Positions 1 to 9,098 of a DNA stretch of 64,000 bases are shown one piece after another. The DNA is from Alcaligenaceae bacterium (lineage in GTDB: Bacteria > Pseudomonadota > Gammaproteobacteria > Burkholderiales > Burkholderiaceae_B), in contig JACCES010000010.1 in NCBI GenBank assembly GCA_013416455.1, positions 1 through 64,000 on the forward strand. Reading direction: 5' to 3'. The notes below the pieces were generated by a model. It had not been told where the DNA came from. It did no database searches and saw nothing but the letters and a program-made list of their open reading frames with translations. Numbering within the stretch: the first letter of the stretch is position 1; every line of letters starts with the position of its first letter. The translations under genes and the position numbers were made by a program.

Positions 1-370
1 CCCCCTGCCCCGCGGCGGCCGGACGGGCGGGCGCCGAAGCAGCCTCGGACCCGGCCGCTTCGGCCACGGCGGCGGATGCGCCCGTGCCCGGCGCCTTGCG
101 CTTGCGCACGGGCGTCTTGCGGGCTCGGGCCGGTTTGGGCTGGGATTCGCCCACCGGGCTTTCAGCACCGACGGAGCTGTCGGCGGCCGGCACTTCGGAC
201 GCGGCCTGCTGCGGCCCCGGCGCGGCGTCCTGGCGACGGCGGCGGAAGGGTGTGCGCAGCTTGCGGCCTGTGCCGCGAGCGGGCTTCGCCGCGTCGCCAT
301 CCGCGCCGCGGGTTGTCGACACATCGGGGGTGTCGGCGGCGGAAGCCGCCGTCTCGTTGATATCAGTCAT
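1..370 (-). CDS. rluB: 23S rRNA pseudouridine synthase RluB, N-terminal part only
   Basis: The first 123 codons of a gene that runs off the left edge. The start codon is the ATG whose complement ends at 370, and it overlaps the scpB stop by 8 bp, which indicates translational coupling. The visible protein is low-complexity, rich in Ala, Pro, Arg and Lys, with basic clusters such as RRRRQ and RKTPVRKRK. No S4 or catalytic domain lies in view. RluB modifies U2605 of 23S rRNA, and in Bordetella and its relatives the enzyme carries a long charged N-terminal extension of this kind directly after scpB. The name therefore rests on synteny and composition, not on the catalytic domain. Confidence 0.75.
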   Translation of the reverse strand, partial: MTDINETAASAADTPDVSTTRGADGDAAKPARGTGRKLRTPFRRRRQDAAPGPQQAASEVPAADSSVGAESPVGESQPKPARARKTPVRKRKAPGTGASAAVAEAAGSEAASAPARPAAAGQG

Positions 371-1010
371 TTTCTTTCGGGTACTCCGTAGGAATTTCAT
401 TCGTGCCGCCCTCGGCGGCTTCCGTTTCGGCCACAGCGTCGGCCGGCGCTCCCGGCTCGGCCTCGAATGCAAGGACGGCCAGGGCATCAACGGCTTCGAC
501 CTCTTCAAGAGGCGGCAAATCATCCAGCGACTTCAGGCCCAGATCGTCGAGGAACTGATGGGTGGTGCCCAGCAGCGCCGGTCTTCCCGGCGCATCGCGA
601 TGGCCAAGCACTTCGATCCAGCCGCGCTCTTCGAGGGTGCGCACGATCTGTGTCGAAACCGTGACGCCGCGGATATCTTCGATATCGCCACGGGTCACAG
701 GCTGACGCCACGCAATGATGGCAAGGGTTTCAAGAACGGCTCGCGAATACTTGGGAGGCCGCACGGGATCGAGACGGCTCAGGTAGCGCTGCATTTCGGG
801 GCGGCTCTGGAAACGCCACCCGGTAGCGACACTGACGAGCTCGAGGCCTCTGTCCCGCCAGTCCAGTTGAAGCAGCGCCAGCAGGCGCCGCAGATCGTCC
901 GTACTTACGTCTTCCTCGCTGAAGAGCTTGCGCAATTCGGACAGGGACATGGGCTGATCCGCACATAATAGCGCGGTTTCGAGGATACGTAATGTGTCGC
1001 CTTCACTCAT
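363..1010 (-). CDS. scpB: Segregation and condensation protein B (ScpB)
   Basis: About 215 residues made of two winged-helix domains: the first in the stretch beginning [16 protein letters not shown], the second with the family-typical [19 protein letters not shown] and [14 protein letters not shown]. ScpB works with ScpA and SMC as the kleisin-associated dimer in chromosome condensation. The C-terminal tail after residue ~175 is acidic and Ala/Glu-rich, as in other beta-proteobacteria. The ATG ending at 1010 is taken as the start. A TTG two codons upstream (1016) is closer to the AAGGGA ribosome-binding sequence and could be used instead. The gene overlaps rluB by 8 bp. Confidence 0.93.
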   Translation of the reverse strand: MSEGDTLRILETALLCADQPMSLSELRKLFSEEDVSTDDLRRLLALLQLDWRDRGLELVSVATGWRFQSRPEMQRYLSRLDPVRPPKYSRAVLETLAIIAWRQPVTRGDIEDIRGVTVSTQIVRTLEERGWIEVLGHRDAPGRPALLGTTHQFLDDLGLKSLDDLPPLEEVEAVDALAVLAFEAEPGAPADAVAETEAAEGGTNEIPTEYPKEND

Positions 1011-1074
1011 CGACAAACTTTTTCTTCCCTTGTTTGCATTCGAGCCCGATCAGGGTTAATATTCTTTATTCAGA

Positions 1075-1151
1075 CGCGGGGTGGAGCAGTCTGGCAGCTC
1101 GTCGGGCTCATAACCCGAAGGTCACAGGTTCAAATCCTGTCCCCGCAACCA
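1075..1151 (+). tRNA. Initiator tRNA-fMet (anticodon CAU)
   Basis: A 77-nt tRNA with encoded CCA. The anticodon CAT is at 1109-1111. Initiator hallmarks are visible: the unpaired first base C1 opposite A72, and three consecutive G:C pairs (GGG/CCC) closing the anticodon stem. The T arm reads GGTTCAAATCC. It is nearly identical to E. coli initiator tRNA. Confidence 0.98.
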
Positions 1152-1157
1152 ATTTCC

Positions 1158-1195
1158 AACGGGCCGATCGCCGATGCGATCGGCCCGTTTGCTTT
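1158..1195 (+). terminator. Rho-independent terminator after tRNA-fMet
   Basis: A perfect 13-bp stem, AACGGGCCGATCG (1158-1170) with CGATCGGCCCGTT (1177-1189), a 6-nt loop, then a T-rich stretch. It begins 7 bp after the tRNA 3' end. Confidence 0.9.
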
Positions 1196-1901
1196 GTGCC
1201 TGTACTTCCCTGCCGGCACTTCCCGGGCCCGGATCCGAACCCGCATCACCGCAACCGCCCTCGCCCCGATCACCGACGGCAAGCCGCCTGCCGTGTGGCC
1301 GGCAGGCCCATGAATCGGAAACCGGGATGCGGAAGTCGCCATTAATCTTCATGATGGTGCTGCGCCGGCCCGCTGCACGCCCGCCTGCCATTACGACAAG
1401 GAGTTCTGATCAGCGGGAACCAGCCATGCAGCGCTTCAGAAACCGCCTGCCGGGGCATGCCAATGACGCCGGGGCCCGAAGGCAGCCTGGATAGCCGTTT
1501 ACTTGTTCTGTATTGCGTCGGGCGAAGAAGGACACATCGGTCGGAAATTCGCCCGGACCATGGACAAACCGCCAAGACGCCGCAACTCATGGTGCAACGG
1601 ACAAAGGGCGCCGGCAAACCTGTATAAACCTTGGAACGCCCCTGCTGGCAGTGTTGGTTACATTACAACATTCGCCAGACCCCAATGCAAGCAATTTGAC
1701 GGTTCACGGCAATACATGTCTCCGTACAGTTGTCCACGAACGACACGAGATGCGTGACCTCCCTTCGACACGGAAGCCAAGGCGGCGGCCTTCGCCCGGC
1801 CGGCGGCCGGCCGGCGCCCGGAAGGGCTGTCCGCCGCGCACGCGCGCGGCTATCCCCCGGCCGCCGCACATGTTCCAATGCCGGCAGGAGGCATTCATTC
1901 C
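1196..1901. other. Intergenic stretch with no supported gene
   Basis: About 700 bp between the tRNA terminator and the acyltransferase gene. Open frames here are short, overlap on both strands, lack ribosome-binding sites and show no recognisable motif. A GC palindrome of alternating GGCC/CCGG lies near 1797-1822. I see no tRNA, repeat or regulatory RNA. Confidence 0.5.
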
Positions 1902-3101
1902 GTGAGTTTCGAAATCATCTGCGTGGAAAGCATATCGGACATCGCCGCACAGGACTGGGACGCGCTGGCGCAGGGCCACCCCCTGCTGTCTCATGCCTAT
2001 CTCGAAGCGCTGGAATCCACCCGTTGCGCCGTGCCGCGCACCGGCTGGCTGCCGCAGCATCTGGCACTGCGGCGAGGCGGGGCCGTCCGGGCCGCCATGC
2101 CGCTCTATGCCAAGTCCCATTCCCGAGGCGAGTACGTCTTCGACCAGGCATGGGCCGATGCCTATGGCCGCTACGGCATGGACTACTACCCCAAGCTGAT
2201 CTGCGCCATTCCCTTCACGCCCGTTCCGGGGCCGCGCCTGCTGGCTCATGGCCAGAACGACCGCCTGCTTCTGCTGGAAGCCGCCAAACAGTTGTTGCGC
2301 GATCGCGGCTATTCATCGCTGCACGTCCTGTTTCCCGGGAATGAGGACCTGCCCGCCCTGGAGCGGGCGGGCCTGCTGTTCCGCGGCAACGTCCAGTTCC
2401 ACTGGAACAACCGGGGCTATTCCGACATGGACGCTTTCATCAAGGAACTGACGCAGTCCAAGCGCAAGAAGTTGCGCCAGGACAGACGGCGGCTGGCGGA
2501 GGCCGGCATCGAATTCAGATGGTTCACGGGCAGGGAAATCGATGGCCCGACCTTGCGCTATCTGTATCTCTGCTATGTCCAGACCTATCTGGAACACGGC
2601 AACAGGCCTTATCTCAACCTGGATTTCTTTGAACGCATCCATGACCGGATCACCGAGTCCCTGGCCGTGGTGGTGGCCGAACGCCGTGGCACTCCTGTGG
2701 CCGCGGCGTTGAACATCCGCCATGAAGACCGGCTGTTCGGCCGCTATTGGGGCTGCACGGAGTTCGTGCCCGGGCTGCATTTCGAGACCTGCTATCTGCA
2801 GGGCATCGAGTACAGCATCGCCCACGGCATCCGGGTCTTTGAAGGCGGCGCCCAGGGCGAACACAAGCTGGCTCGCGGGATGCTGCCGGTGCAGACATGG
2901 TCGGCCCACTGGATCGAAGACCCTGTATTCGGCCCCGCCATCGCCGATTTCCTGCACCGCGAACAGCCTTTCGTGGATGAGTACGTTGCCGCGCTGCATG
3001 CGCACAGCCCTTACCGGCAGGATCCGGAAACCACGCCGACGGCCTCTCAGGCGTCCTGCCCGGCGAGCCGCGCGAACCAGGCGGAAAAGCCCAGCGGCTG
3101 A
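1902..3101 (+). CDS. FemAB-like / GNAT-superfamily acyltransferase (DUF482 type)
   Basis: A protein of 399 residues matching the FemAB-like acyltransferase family once called DUF482. Visible family features are the N-terminal HPLLSHAYLEALESTRC block, the aromatic DYYPKLICAIPFTPVPGPRLL block, and the C-terminal HGIRVFEGGAQGEHKLARG motif. Members are predicted GNAT-fold N-acyltransferases whose substrates are mostly unknown. The GTG at 1902 is chosen because AGGAGG lies 10 nt upstream; an in-frame ATG at 1878 has no such site. The gene stands alone and converges on phaR. The family assignment is firm, the substrate unknown. Confidence 0.85.
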   Translation: MSFEIICVESISDIAAQDWDALAQGHPLLSHAYLEALESTRCAVPRTGWLPQHLALRRGGAVRAAMPLYAKSHSRGEYVFDQAWADAYGRYGMDYYPKLICAIPFTPVPGPRLLAHGQNDRLLLLEAAKQLLRDRGYSSLHVLFPGNEDLPALERAGLLFRGNVQFHWNNRGYSDMDAFIKELTQSKRKKLRQDRRRLAEAGIEFRWFTGREIDGPTLRYLYLCYVQTYLEHGNRPYLNLDFFERIHDRITESLAVVVAERRGTPVAAALNIRHEDRLFGRYWGCTEFVPGLHFETCYLQGIEYSIAHGIRVFEGGAQGEHKLARGMLPVQTWSAHWIEDPVFGPAIADFLHREQPFVDEYVAALHAHSPYRQDPETTPTASQASCPASRANQAEKPSG

Positions 3102-3154
3102 GCGGGCCCGGCCGGCCCCCGCCGCGGGTGGTCCGCCGCCTCGGCGGCGGCATG

Positions 3155-3190
3155 AAGAAAGCCGGCGTCGCATGAAGCGGGCGCCGGCCT
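3155..3190 (-). terminator. Likely terminator of the phaCBR operon
   Basis: On the minus strand a GCCGGCG/CGCCGGC stem (arms 3182-3188 and 3161-3167) with a 14-nt loop is followed by TTTCTTC, 20 bp past the phaR stop. Confidence 0.6.
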
Positions 3191-3208
3191 CAAAGGGGTG
3201 TGACGGGT

Positions 3209-3778
3209 TTATTTGCGGTTCTTGTCGGGGTCGGCCGGCGGCGGGCCGAATGGAAATACATTGAACATGCCGCGAGTCTGATCCTGCATCTGATCCTGCA
3301 TCTGCACGAACAGGTTCTTGCTCTGGTCGATATAGCTGTTCATCATGTTCTGCAGCACCGGAGTCTGCACATTCATGAACTGGGCCCAGGCTTCAGGGCC
3401 GAAATGCGGGCCATAGAGACCCTGCGACTGCTCGGCCATGCGGTTCTGGATATCCATGAAGGTCTGGATGTTCTTTTCCAGGAAAGCACCCATGACGCCC
3501 TGCATGGCATGGCCATAGAAACGGATGATCTGCGACAGAGCGGTTGCCGAGAACATGGGGATGCCGCCGGTTTCTTCTTCGAGGATGATCTGCAGAAGAA
3601 TGCTGCGTGTCAAGTCGTCGCCGGATTTGGCATCGACGATCTGGAAGGTTTCATTGTCGAGGACCAATTGCTTTACATCCGCCAGAGTGATGTAGGCGCT
3701 GGTCTTGGTGTCATACAGCCTGCGATTGGGGTATTTTTTTATGAGGCGCACAACGGATGGGGATTGGGTTTGCGTCAT
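3209..3778 (-). CDS. phaR: Polyhydroxyalkanoate synthesis repressor PhaR
   Basis: 189 residues. The N-terminal PHB/PHA-accumulation DNA-binding domain is unmistakable (VRLIKKYPNRRLYDTKTSAY, then ITLADVKQLVLD), followed by the PHB_acc repeat region (LLQIILEEE, FYGHAMQGVMGAFLEKNIQ) and a Gln/Met-rich C-terminal segment. PhaR represses phasin and its own genes until it is titrated onto nascent polyester granules. It is the third gene of phaC-phaB-phaR on the minus strand, 75 bp after phaB, so autogenous control of the operon is plausible. Confidence 0.95.
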   Translation of the reverse strand: MTQTQSPSVVRLIKKYPNRRLYDTKTSAYITLADVKQLVLDNETFQIVDAKSGDDLTRSILLQIILEEETGGIPMFSATALSQIIRFYGHAMQGVMGAFLEKNIQTFMDIQNRMAEQSQGLYGPHFGPEAWAQFMNVQTPVLQNMMNSYIDQSKNLFVQMQDQMQDQTRGMFNVFPFGPPPADPDKNRK

Positions 3779-3853
3779 GACAGAAGCCGAAACATTTGAC
3801 GGGAGGCGCCCCGTGGTTCACGCGGAGCGCCGGTACAGCGGGATTGCCCGGCA

Positions 3854-4591
3854 TCAGCCCATATGCAGACCGCCATTCAGGGAAAAGTCGGCGCCGGTGG
3901 AAAAACCGGAATCCTCGGAAGCCAGCCAGGCCACGATGGAGGCGATTTCTTCCGGAGCGCCAAGACGCTTGACCGGGATGGTCGCAACGATTTTTTCCAG
4001 AACGTCGGGCCGGATTGCCCGCACCATATCAGTGCCAATATACCCCGGCGAAACGGTATTGACCGTCACGGCCTTGCCGGCGACTTCCTGGGCCAGGGCC
4101 ATGGTGAAGCCGTGGATGCCCGCTTTGGCGGTGGAATAGTTGGTCTGGCCGAACTGCCCTTTCTGGCCGTTGACCGAGCTGATGTTGATGATGCGGCCCC
4201 ACTGCCTTTCGACCATGCCGTCGATGACCTGCTTGGTGACATTGAAAAGACTGTTGAGGTTGGTGTCGATCACAGCGCGCCAGTCTTCCAGGCTCATCTT
4301 GCGGAACAGGCCGTCGCGCGTGATGCCCGCATTGTTCACCAGCACATCGACGGGACCGATCTCGTCGCGCACCTTGCGGAAGGCTTCGACCGTGGAGTCC
4401 CAGTCGGATACATTGCCCACCGATGCGTGAAAGGTATAGCCCTTCGCAGCCTGCTCATCCAGCCATCGCTGGTAATCGCGGCTGGGGCCGCAACCGGCCA
4501 CCACGGTGAAACCCTGTGCGGCCAGACCTTGGCAGATCGATGTGCCTATGCCACCCATTCCGCCCGTCACATAAGCGATTTTTCCTTTCAT
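3854..4591 (-). CDS. phaB: Acetoacetyl-CoA reductase PhaB
   Basis: 246 residues, the usual PhaB length. It is a short-chain dehydrogenase with the cofactor motif TGGMGGIG, NNAG, catalytic Ser in INISSVNGQKGQFGQ and the YxxxK pair in YSTAKAG. It reduces acetoacetyl-CoA to (R)-3-hydroxybutyryl-CoA with NADPH for polyester synthesis. The start is the ATG at 4591 (MKGKIAYVTGG), preceded by GGGAG; a longer frame to 4630 has no ribosome site. It follows phaC by 56 bp and precedes phaR. No beta-ketothiolase gene lies in the window. Confidence 0.95.
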   Translation of the reverse strand: MKGKIAYVTGGMGGIGTSICQGLAAQGFTVVAGCGPSRDYQRWLDEQAAKGYTFHASVGNVSDWDSTVEAFRKVRDEIGPVDVLVNNAGITRDGLFRKMSLEDWRAVIDTNLNSLFNVTKQVIDGMVERQWGRIINISSVNGQKGQFGQTNYSTAKAGIHGFTMALAQEVAGKAVTVNTVSPGYIGTDMVRAIRPDVLEKIVATIPVKRLGAPEEIASIVAWLASEDSGFSTGADFSLNGGLHMG

Positions 4592-4647
4592 TACGATCTC
4601 CCGTCTCATAGAAATGGTGTCGCCTGGCATGCCGGTGCAAAGGCAAG

Positions 4648-6294
4648 CTAGACGGCTCGTACCTTGACATAGCTGCCGGGCGCAGCCTCAAGGACTTTGT
4701 ATCGAGTATTGCCCGGTCTGGCGGGCGCCTTGCGCAGGGCGCCCGCGTGTTGCTGCAACCATTCCGACCAGTCCGGCCACCAGCTTCCCTGGGTTTCGGC
4801 CGCCTCTGCCAGCCAGGCCTCGGCGGGCGCGGCGGCTTGGCCTTCCGGAATGGAACCCGGTGTCGCCCAATAGCTGCGCCGCTTCTTGGCCGGCGGATTG
4901 ACGACCCCCGCGATATGGCCCGACGCCCCCATCACGAAGCGGCGCGGGCCGGTGAGCAGGCCGCAGGACCTGTAGGCCGCTTCCCAGGGCACGATGTGGT
5001 CTTCCCGGGAAGAATAGATGTAGGCCGGCATGTCGAGCATGCCCAGATCGATGCCGTGCCCGTTGACCTCCAGCTTGCCCGGTTCGCGGAGGTTGTTTTC
5101 GAAGTAGGTATTGCGCAGATACCAGGTGAAGAACGGACCCGGGAGATTGGTACCGTCGGAATTCCAGAAAAGCAGATCGAAAGCGGGGGGCGCGAGCCCC
5201 TTCAGGTAGTTGTTGACGACATAGTTCCAGACCAGTTCGCCGGGGCGGAGGAAGGAAAACGTCGTCGCCAGTTCGCGCGCGGTCATGAGGCCGCCCTGGG
5301 AAAGCTGCTGCTCGCGCATCTGCACGTGCATTTCGTCGACGAAGATGTCGAGCACGCCGGTATCGGCGAAATCGAGCAGCGTGGTCAGCAGGGTGAGCGA
5401 CGCGAGCGGCCGTTCGCCGCGCGCACGCGCCAGCGCCACGGCCGAAGACAGCAGCGTGCCCCCGACGCAGAAGCCCAGCCCGTTGACCTGAGGCTGGCGC
5501 GTGATATCGGAAGCGACCTGCAGCGCGCGCAGGACGCCTTCTTCGAGGTAGTCGGCCCACGTGGCCTGGTCCGGGGCATCGGCATCGCCCGGCAGCGGGT
5601 TCCGCCACGATATCAGGAAGACCGTATGGCCCTGCTCTACCATGTGCCGCACGAAGGAGTTTTCAGGCTGGAGATCGAGAATGTAGTATTTGTTGATGCA
5701 GGGCGGCACCATCACCAGGGGCCGCGCATGCACCTGCGCGGTGAGCGGCGCGTACTGGATGAGCTGCATGAGCGGGTTCTGGTAGACGACCGACCCCTGG
5801 GTGACCGCCACGTTGCGGCCCAGTTCGAAGCGGGATTCATCGGTCTGGCTCATGCGGCCCTTGCCGATGTCCGCCAGCAGATTGTGCATGCCCCGCGCCA
5901 GCGACTGGCCGCCGGTTTCGAACATGAGCTGCTGGACTTCCGGATTGGTGAGCAGATAGTTGGTGGGCGACGAGGCTTCCAGCCATTGCATGACGGTAAA
6001 ACGCAGGCGTTCGCGCACCGGCCCGGAGACTTCGGCCGCATCGACCATGCTGTTCATGGCGCGGGCCGACAGCAGCCACATGTGCGCGTTCAGCAGCGCG
6101 AAGGGATTCGCCTTCCAGGCATCGGCCCTGAATCGCTTGTCGGCGGGAACGTCGAGGCTGCCTGTGCGCGCCTGTTCGAGCAGCCCCGCATATTCCCGCG
6201 AGAACTCCGCCTGGATCCTGGCAAGCTCTTCGGGTGACACGTTTATGGGGGCGGGCCAGGAATTGGGAAATGACGCATTCACGTTTCGATACAT
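4648..6294 (-). CDS. phaC: Class I poly(R)-hydroxyalkanoate synthase PhaC
   Basis: 548 residues. The lipase-like box is GFCVGG with nucleophile Cys276. The other triad members are the Asp in SSREDHIVPW and the His in GASGHIAGVVNPP. It polymerises (R)-3-hydroxyacyl-CoA into granules in the cytosol. The N-terminal domain (PEELARIQAEFSREYAGLLE) is the class I type, and no phaE or separate phaR subunit is present. It is the first gene of the phaCBR unit, and the ribosome-binding site before its ATG is weak. The protein is about 40 residues shorter than the Cupriavidus enzyme, mostly at the N-terminus. Confidence 0.95.
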   Translation of the reverse strand: MYRNVNASFPNSWPAPINVSPEELARIQAEFSREYAGLLEQARTGSLDVPADKRFRADAWKANPFALLNAHMWLLSARAMNSMVDAAEVSGPVRERLRFTVMQWLEASSPTNYLLTNPEVQQLMFETGGQSLARGMHNLLADIGKGRMSQTDESRFELGRNVAVTQGSVVYQNPLMQLIQYAPLTAQVHARPLVMVPPCINKYYILDLQPENSFVRHMVEQGHTVFLISWRNPLPGDADAPDQATWADYLEEGVLRALQVASDITRQPQVNGLGFCVGGTLLSSAVALARARGERPLASLTLLTTLLDFADTGVLDIFVDEMHVQMREQQLSQGGLMTARELATTFSFLRPGELVWNYVVNNYLKGLAPPAFDLLFWNSDGTNLPGPFFTWYLRNTYFENNLREPGKLEVNGHGIDLGMLDMPAYIYSSREDHIVPWEAAYRSCGLLTGPRRFVMGASGHIAGVVNPPAKKRRSYWATPGSIPEGQAAAPAEAWLAEAAETQGSWWPDWSEWLQQHAGALRKAPARPGNTRYKVLEAAPGSYVKVRAV

Positions 6295-6346
6295 CCAGTA
6301 AGAAAAGCGTTGTCCCTATGTTGAGAGGCAAAGCAAAGTGTGTCAA

Positions 6347-7227
<881 letters not shown>

Positions 7228-7252
<25 letters not shown>

Positions 7253-8220
7253 TCGATACGTTCCCGGACGGCTTCGAAATCGGCCGGTACGGCGGCCTCG
7301 AAGGAAACGGCGCCGCCCGCGCATGGATCCTCGAAAGAAAGGGCGCGCGCATGCAGCATCTGCCGCGTCGCGCCGGCGATCGCCCGGCCGCCGTAAAGCG
7401 TATCGGCGAGCAGCGGATGCCCCAGAGCGGCCATGTGCACGCGTATCTGATGGGTGCGGCCTGTTTCCAGGCGGCAGACGACTTCCGTCACGGGCGAGCC
7501 CTCGGCATCCCGGCCACGGCGCAAAGGCACATAATGCGTGATGGCGGGTTTGGGCGCGATGGGCCCTTCCACGGCCATGCGCACCGGCACCGCCGGGTCG
7601 CGGCCGATGGGCCGGTCGACGGTGCCCCCACCCTTCAGCCAGCCATGCACCAATGCAATATATTCGCGATGGACCGTGCGCGCCTGCAATTGCCGCACAA
7701 GGCCCGTCTGCGCGACGTCCGAACGGGCGACCACCATCACGCCGGAGGTATCCTTGTCCAGGCGGTGCACAATGCCGGCCCGGGCAATGCGCGCCAGTTC
7801 CGGATAACGATGCAGCAAACCGTTCAGCAGCGTACCGTGCCAGTTGCCGGCCCCCGGATGCGTCACCAGCCCGGCCGGCTTGTCGACCACGACCCAATGC
7901 TCATTCTCGGCCACGATGCCGAAAGGGACGGGCTCGGGCACAAAGGCGAGGTCTTCCGGCGCCGCCTGGGGATGAACCGCGATGATGTCGCCCGGGCCGG
8001 CCATCTGCCGCGTTTTCACCGCCTTGCCATTGAGCAGCACGTGCCCGCCTTCGATCCATGCCTGCAGGCGGCTGCGGCTGTGGCGGGGCATGAGCCGCGC
8101 CAGGACTTTGTCCAGCCGCTCGGGCAGGACGGTGGCGGCCAGACGGTATTCCATCACTTCATCCGCCGGGTCGCCCCCTTCCCGGGGAGACTTGCGTTCA
8201 GGCTCGTGGTCACACATCAT
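7228..8220 (-). CDS. rluD: 23S rRNA pseudouridine(1911/1915/1917) synthase RluD
   Basis: 330 residues. An N-terminal S4 RNA-binding domain (LDKVLARLMPRHSRSRLQAW, then HVLLNGKAVKT) is followed by the pseudouridine synthase domain, with catalytic Asp in HRLDKDTSGVMVVA and the distal GRTHQIRVHMAALGHP motif. It modifies helix 69 of 23S rRNA. The first in-frame codon (8226) is TTG; the ATG at 8220 is preferred. No clear ribosome-binding site is seen. It is divergent from bamD across a 47-bp gap and coupled to pgeF, the standard proteobacterial neighbourhood. Confidence 0.94.
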
Positions 8221-8235
8221 GTTCAATCATATAAT
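8207..8235 (+). promoter_or_regulatory. Candidate sigma-70 promoter of bamD
   Basis: TGGTCA (8207-8212), a 17-bp spacer, then a perfect TATAAT (8230-8235), 32 bp before the bamD start. It partly overlaps the first codons of rluD on the other strand. Confidence 0.6.
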
Positions 8236-8267
8236 TGGCCGGCTATGCTAACACCAAGGACTCCTAC

Positions 8268-9098
8268 GTGACATCGATCCCTTCCACTGCTTTGCGTCGG
8301 CTTCGCCACGCGGCCATCATGCTCTTCATGGCGGCGTTCATCACCGGCTGCGGCACGATACAGCCGGAAAAGGATCCCACGGTCGGCTGGAGCGCCGAGC
8401 GCCTGTATCGGGATGCCCGGGAGTCCATGAGCGCCGGCAACTGGGGCGCCGCCCGCACCCGGCTCGAAGCCATCGAGGCCCGCTACCCCTTCGGGACCTA
8501 CGCGCAGCAGGCACTGATCGACCAGGCCTACATCAACTGGAAGGACGACGAACCGGAACAGGCCCTGGCCGCCATCGACCGCTTCGAGCAACAATACCCC
8601 AACCATCCGGGCAGCGACTACATGCTGTACCTGAAGGGCCTGATCACCTTCACACCGCCCAGCGCCGTCTTCGGCAACCTTGTCGGGCAAGACCCGGCTG
8701 AACGCGACCCCAAGGGGCTGCGCGAATCGTACGAAGCCTTCAATCAGTTGCTGGCCCGCTACCCCGACAGCCGTTATGCGCCCGATGCCCGCAAGCGGCT
8801 GACCTGGCTGGTCGACACCATCGCCCGCAACGAAGTCTATGTGGCGGAATACTACTATCGGCGCGGCGCCTACATTGCCGCCGCCAATCGCGCGCAAACC
8901 GTGATCACCGACTTCGAAGGCGTGACCGCGGCGGAAAAAGCGCTCTACATCATGTACTTGTCGTACGGCCATCTGGGTCTCGATGAACTGCGCGACAACG
9001 CCAAACGCGTGCTGGATCTCAACTTTCCAGAAAGCAAATACTATGTCCAGGGCCTGGAAGATCCCGTGAACTACTGGAACCCGATCAACTGGTTCTGA
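8268..9098 (+). CDS. bamD: Outer-membrane assembly lipoprotein BamD (ComL)
   Basis: 276 residues. The GTG at 8268 is the start, with AAGGA 7 nt upstream. A lipoprotein signal peptide ends in the lipobox ITGC (residues ~21-24). The remainder is a TPR array, for example the YDARESMSAGNWGAARTRLE-like first repeat and FEQQYPNHPGSDYMLYLKGL. BamD is an essential partner of BamA in beta-barrel insertion. It is divergent from rluD, as in most proteobacteria. It overlaps the convergent helicase gene by 14 bp at the 3' end. Confidence 0.95.
   Translation: MTSIPSTALRRLRHAAIMLFMAAFITGCGTIQPEKDPTVGWSAERLYRDARESMSAGNWGAARTRLEAIEARYPFGTYAQQALIDQAYINWKDDEPEQALAAIDRFEQQYPNHPGSDYMLYLKGLITFTPPSAVFGNLVGQDPAERDPKGLRESYEAFNQLLARYPDSRYAPDARKRLTWLVDTIARNEVYVAEYYYRRGAYIAAANRAQTVITDFEGVTAAEKALYIMYLSYGHLGLDELRDNAKRVLDLNFPESKYYVQGLEDPVNYWNPINWF

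Noticed and set aside
1704-2249. A minus-strand frame across the start of the acyltransferase gene
   Set aside because: It overlaps the well-supported plus-strand gene and has no recognisable motif.
4747-6237. A long plus-strand open frame opposite phaC, and similar ones opposite the helicase (9982-11373), tex and the chemosensory genes
   Set aside because: High-GC codon bias leaves long antisense frames open. The opposite strand in each case encodes a clearly recognised protein, and the antisense products are His/Arg/Gln-rich with no family motif.
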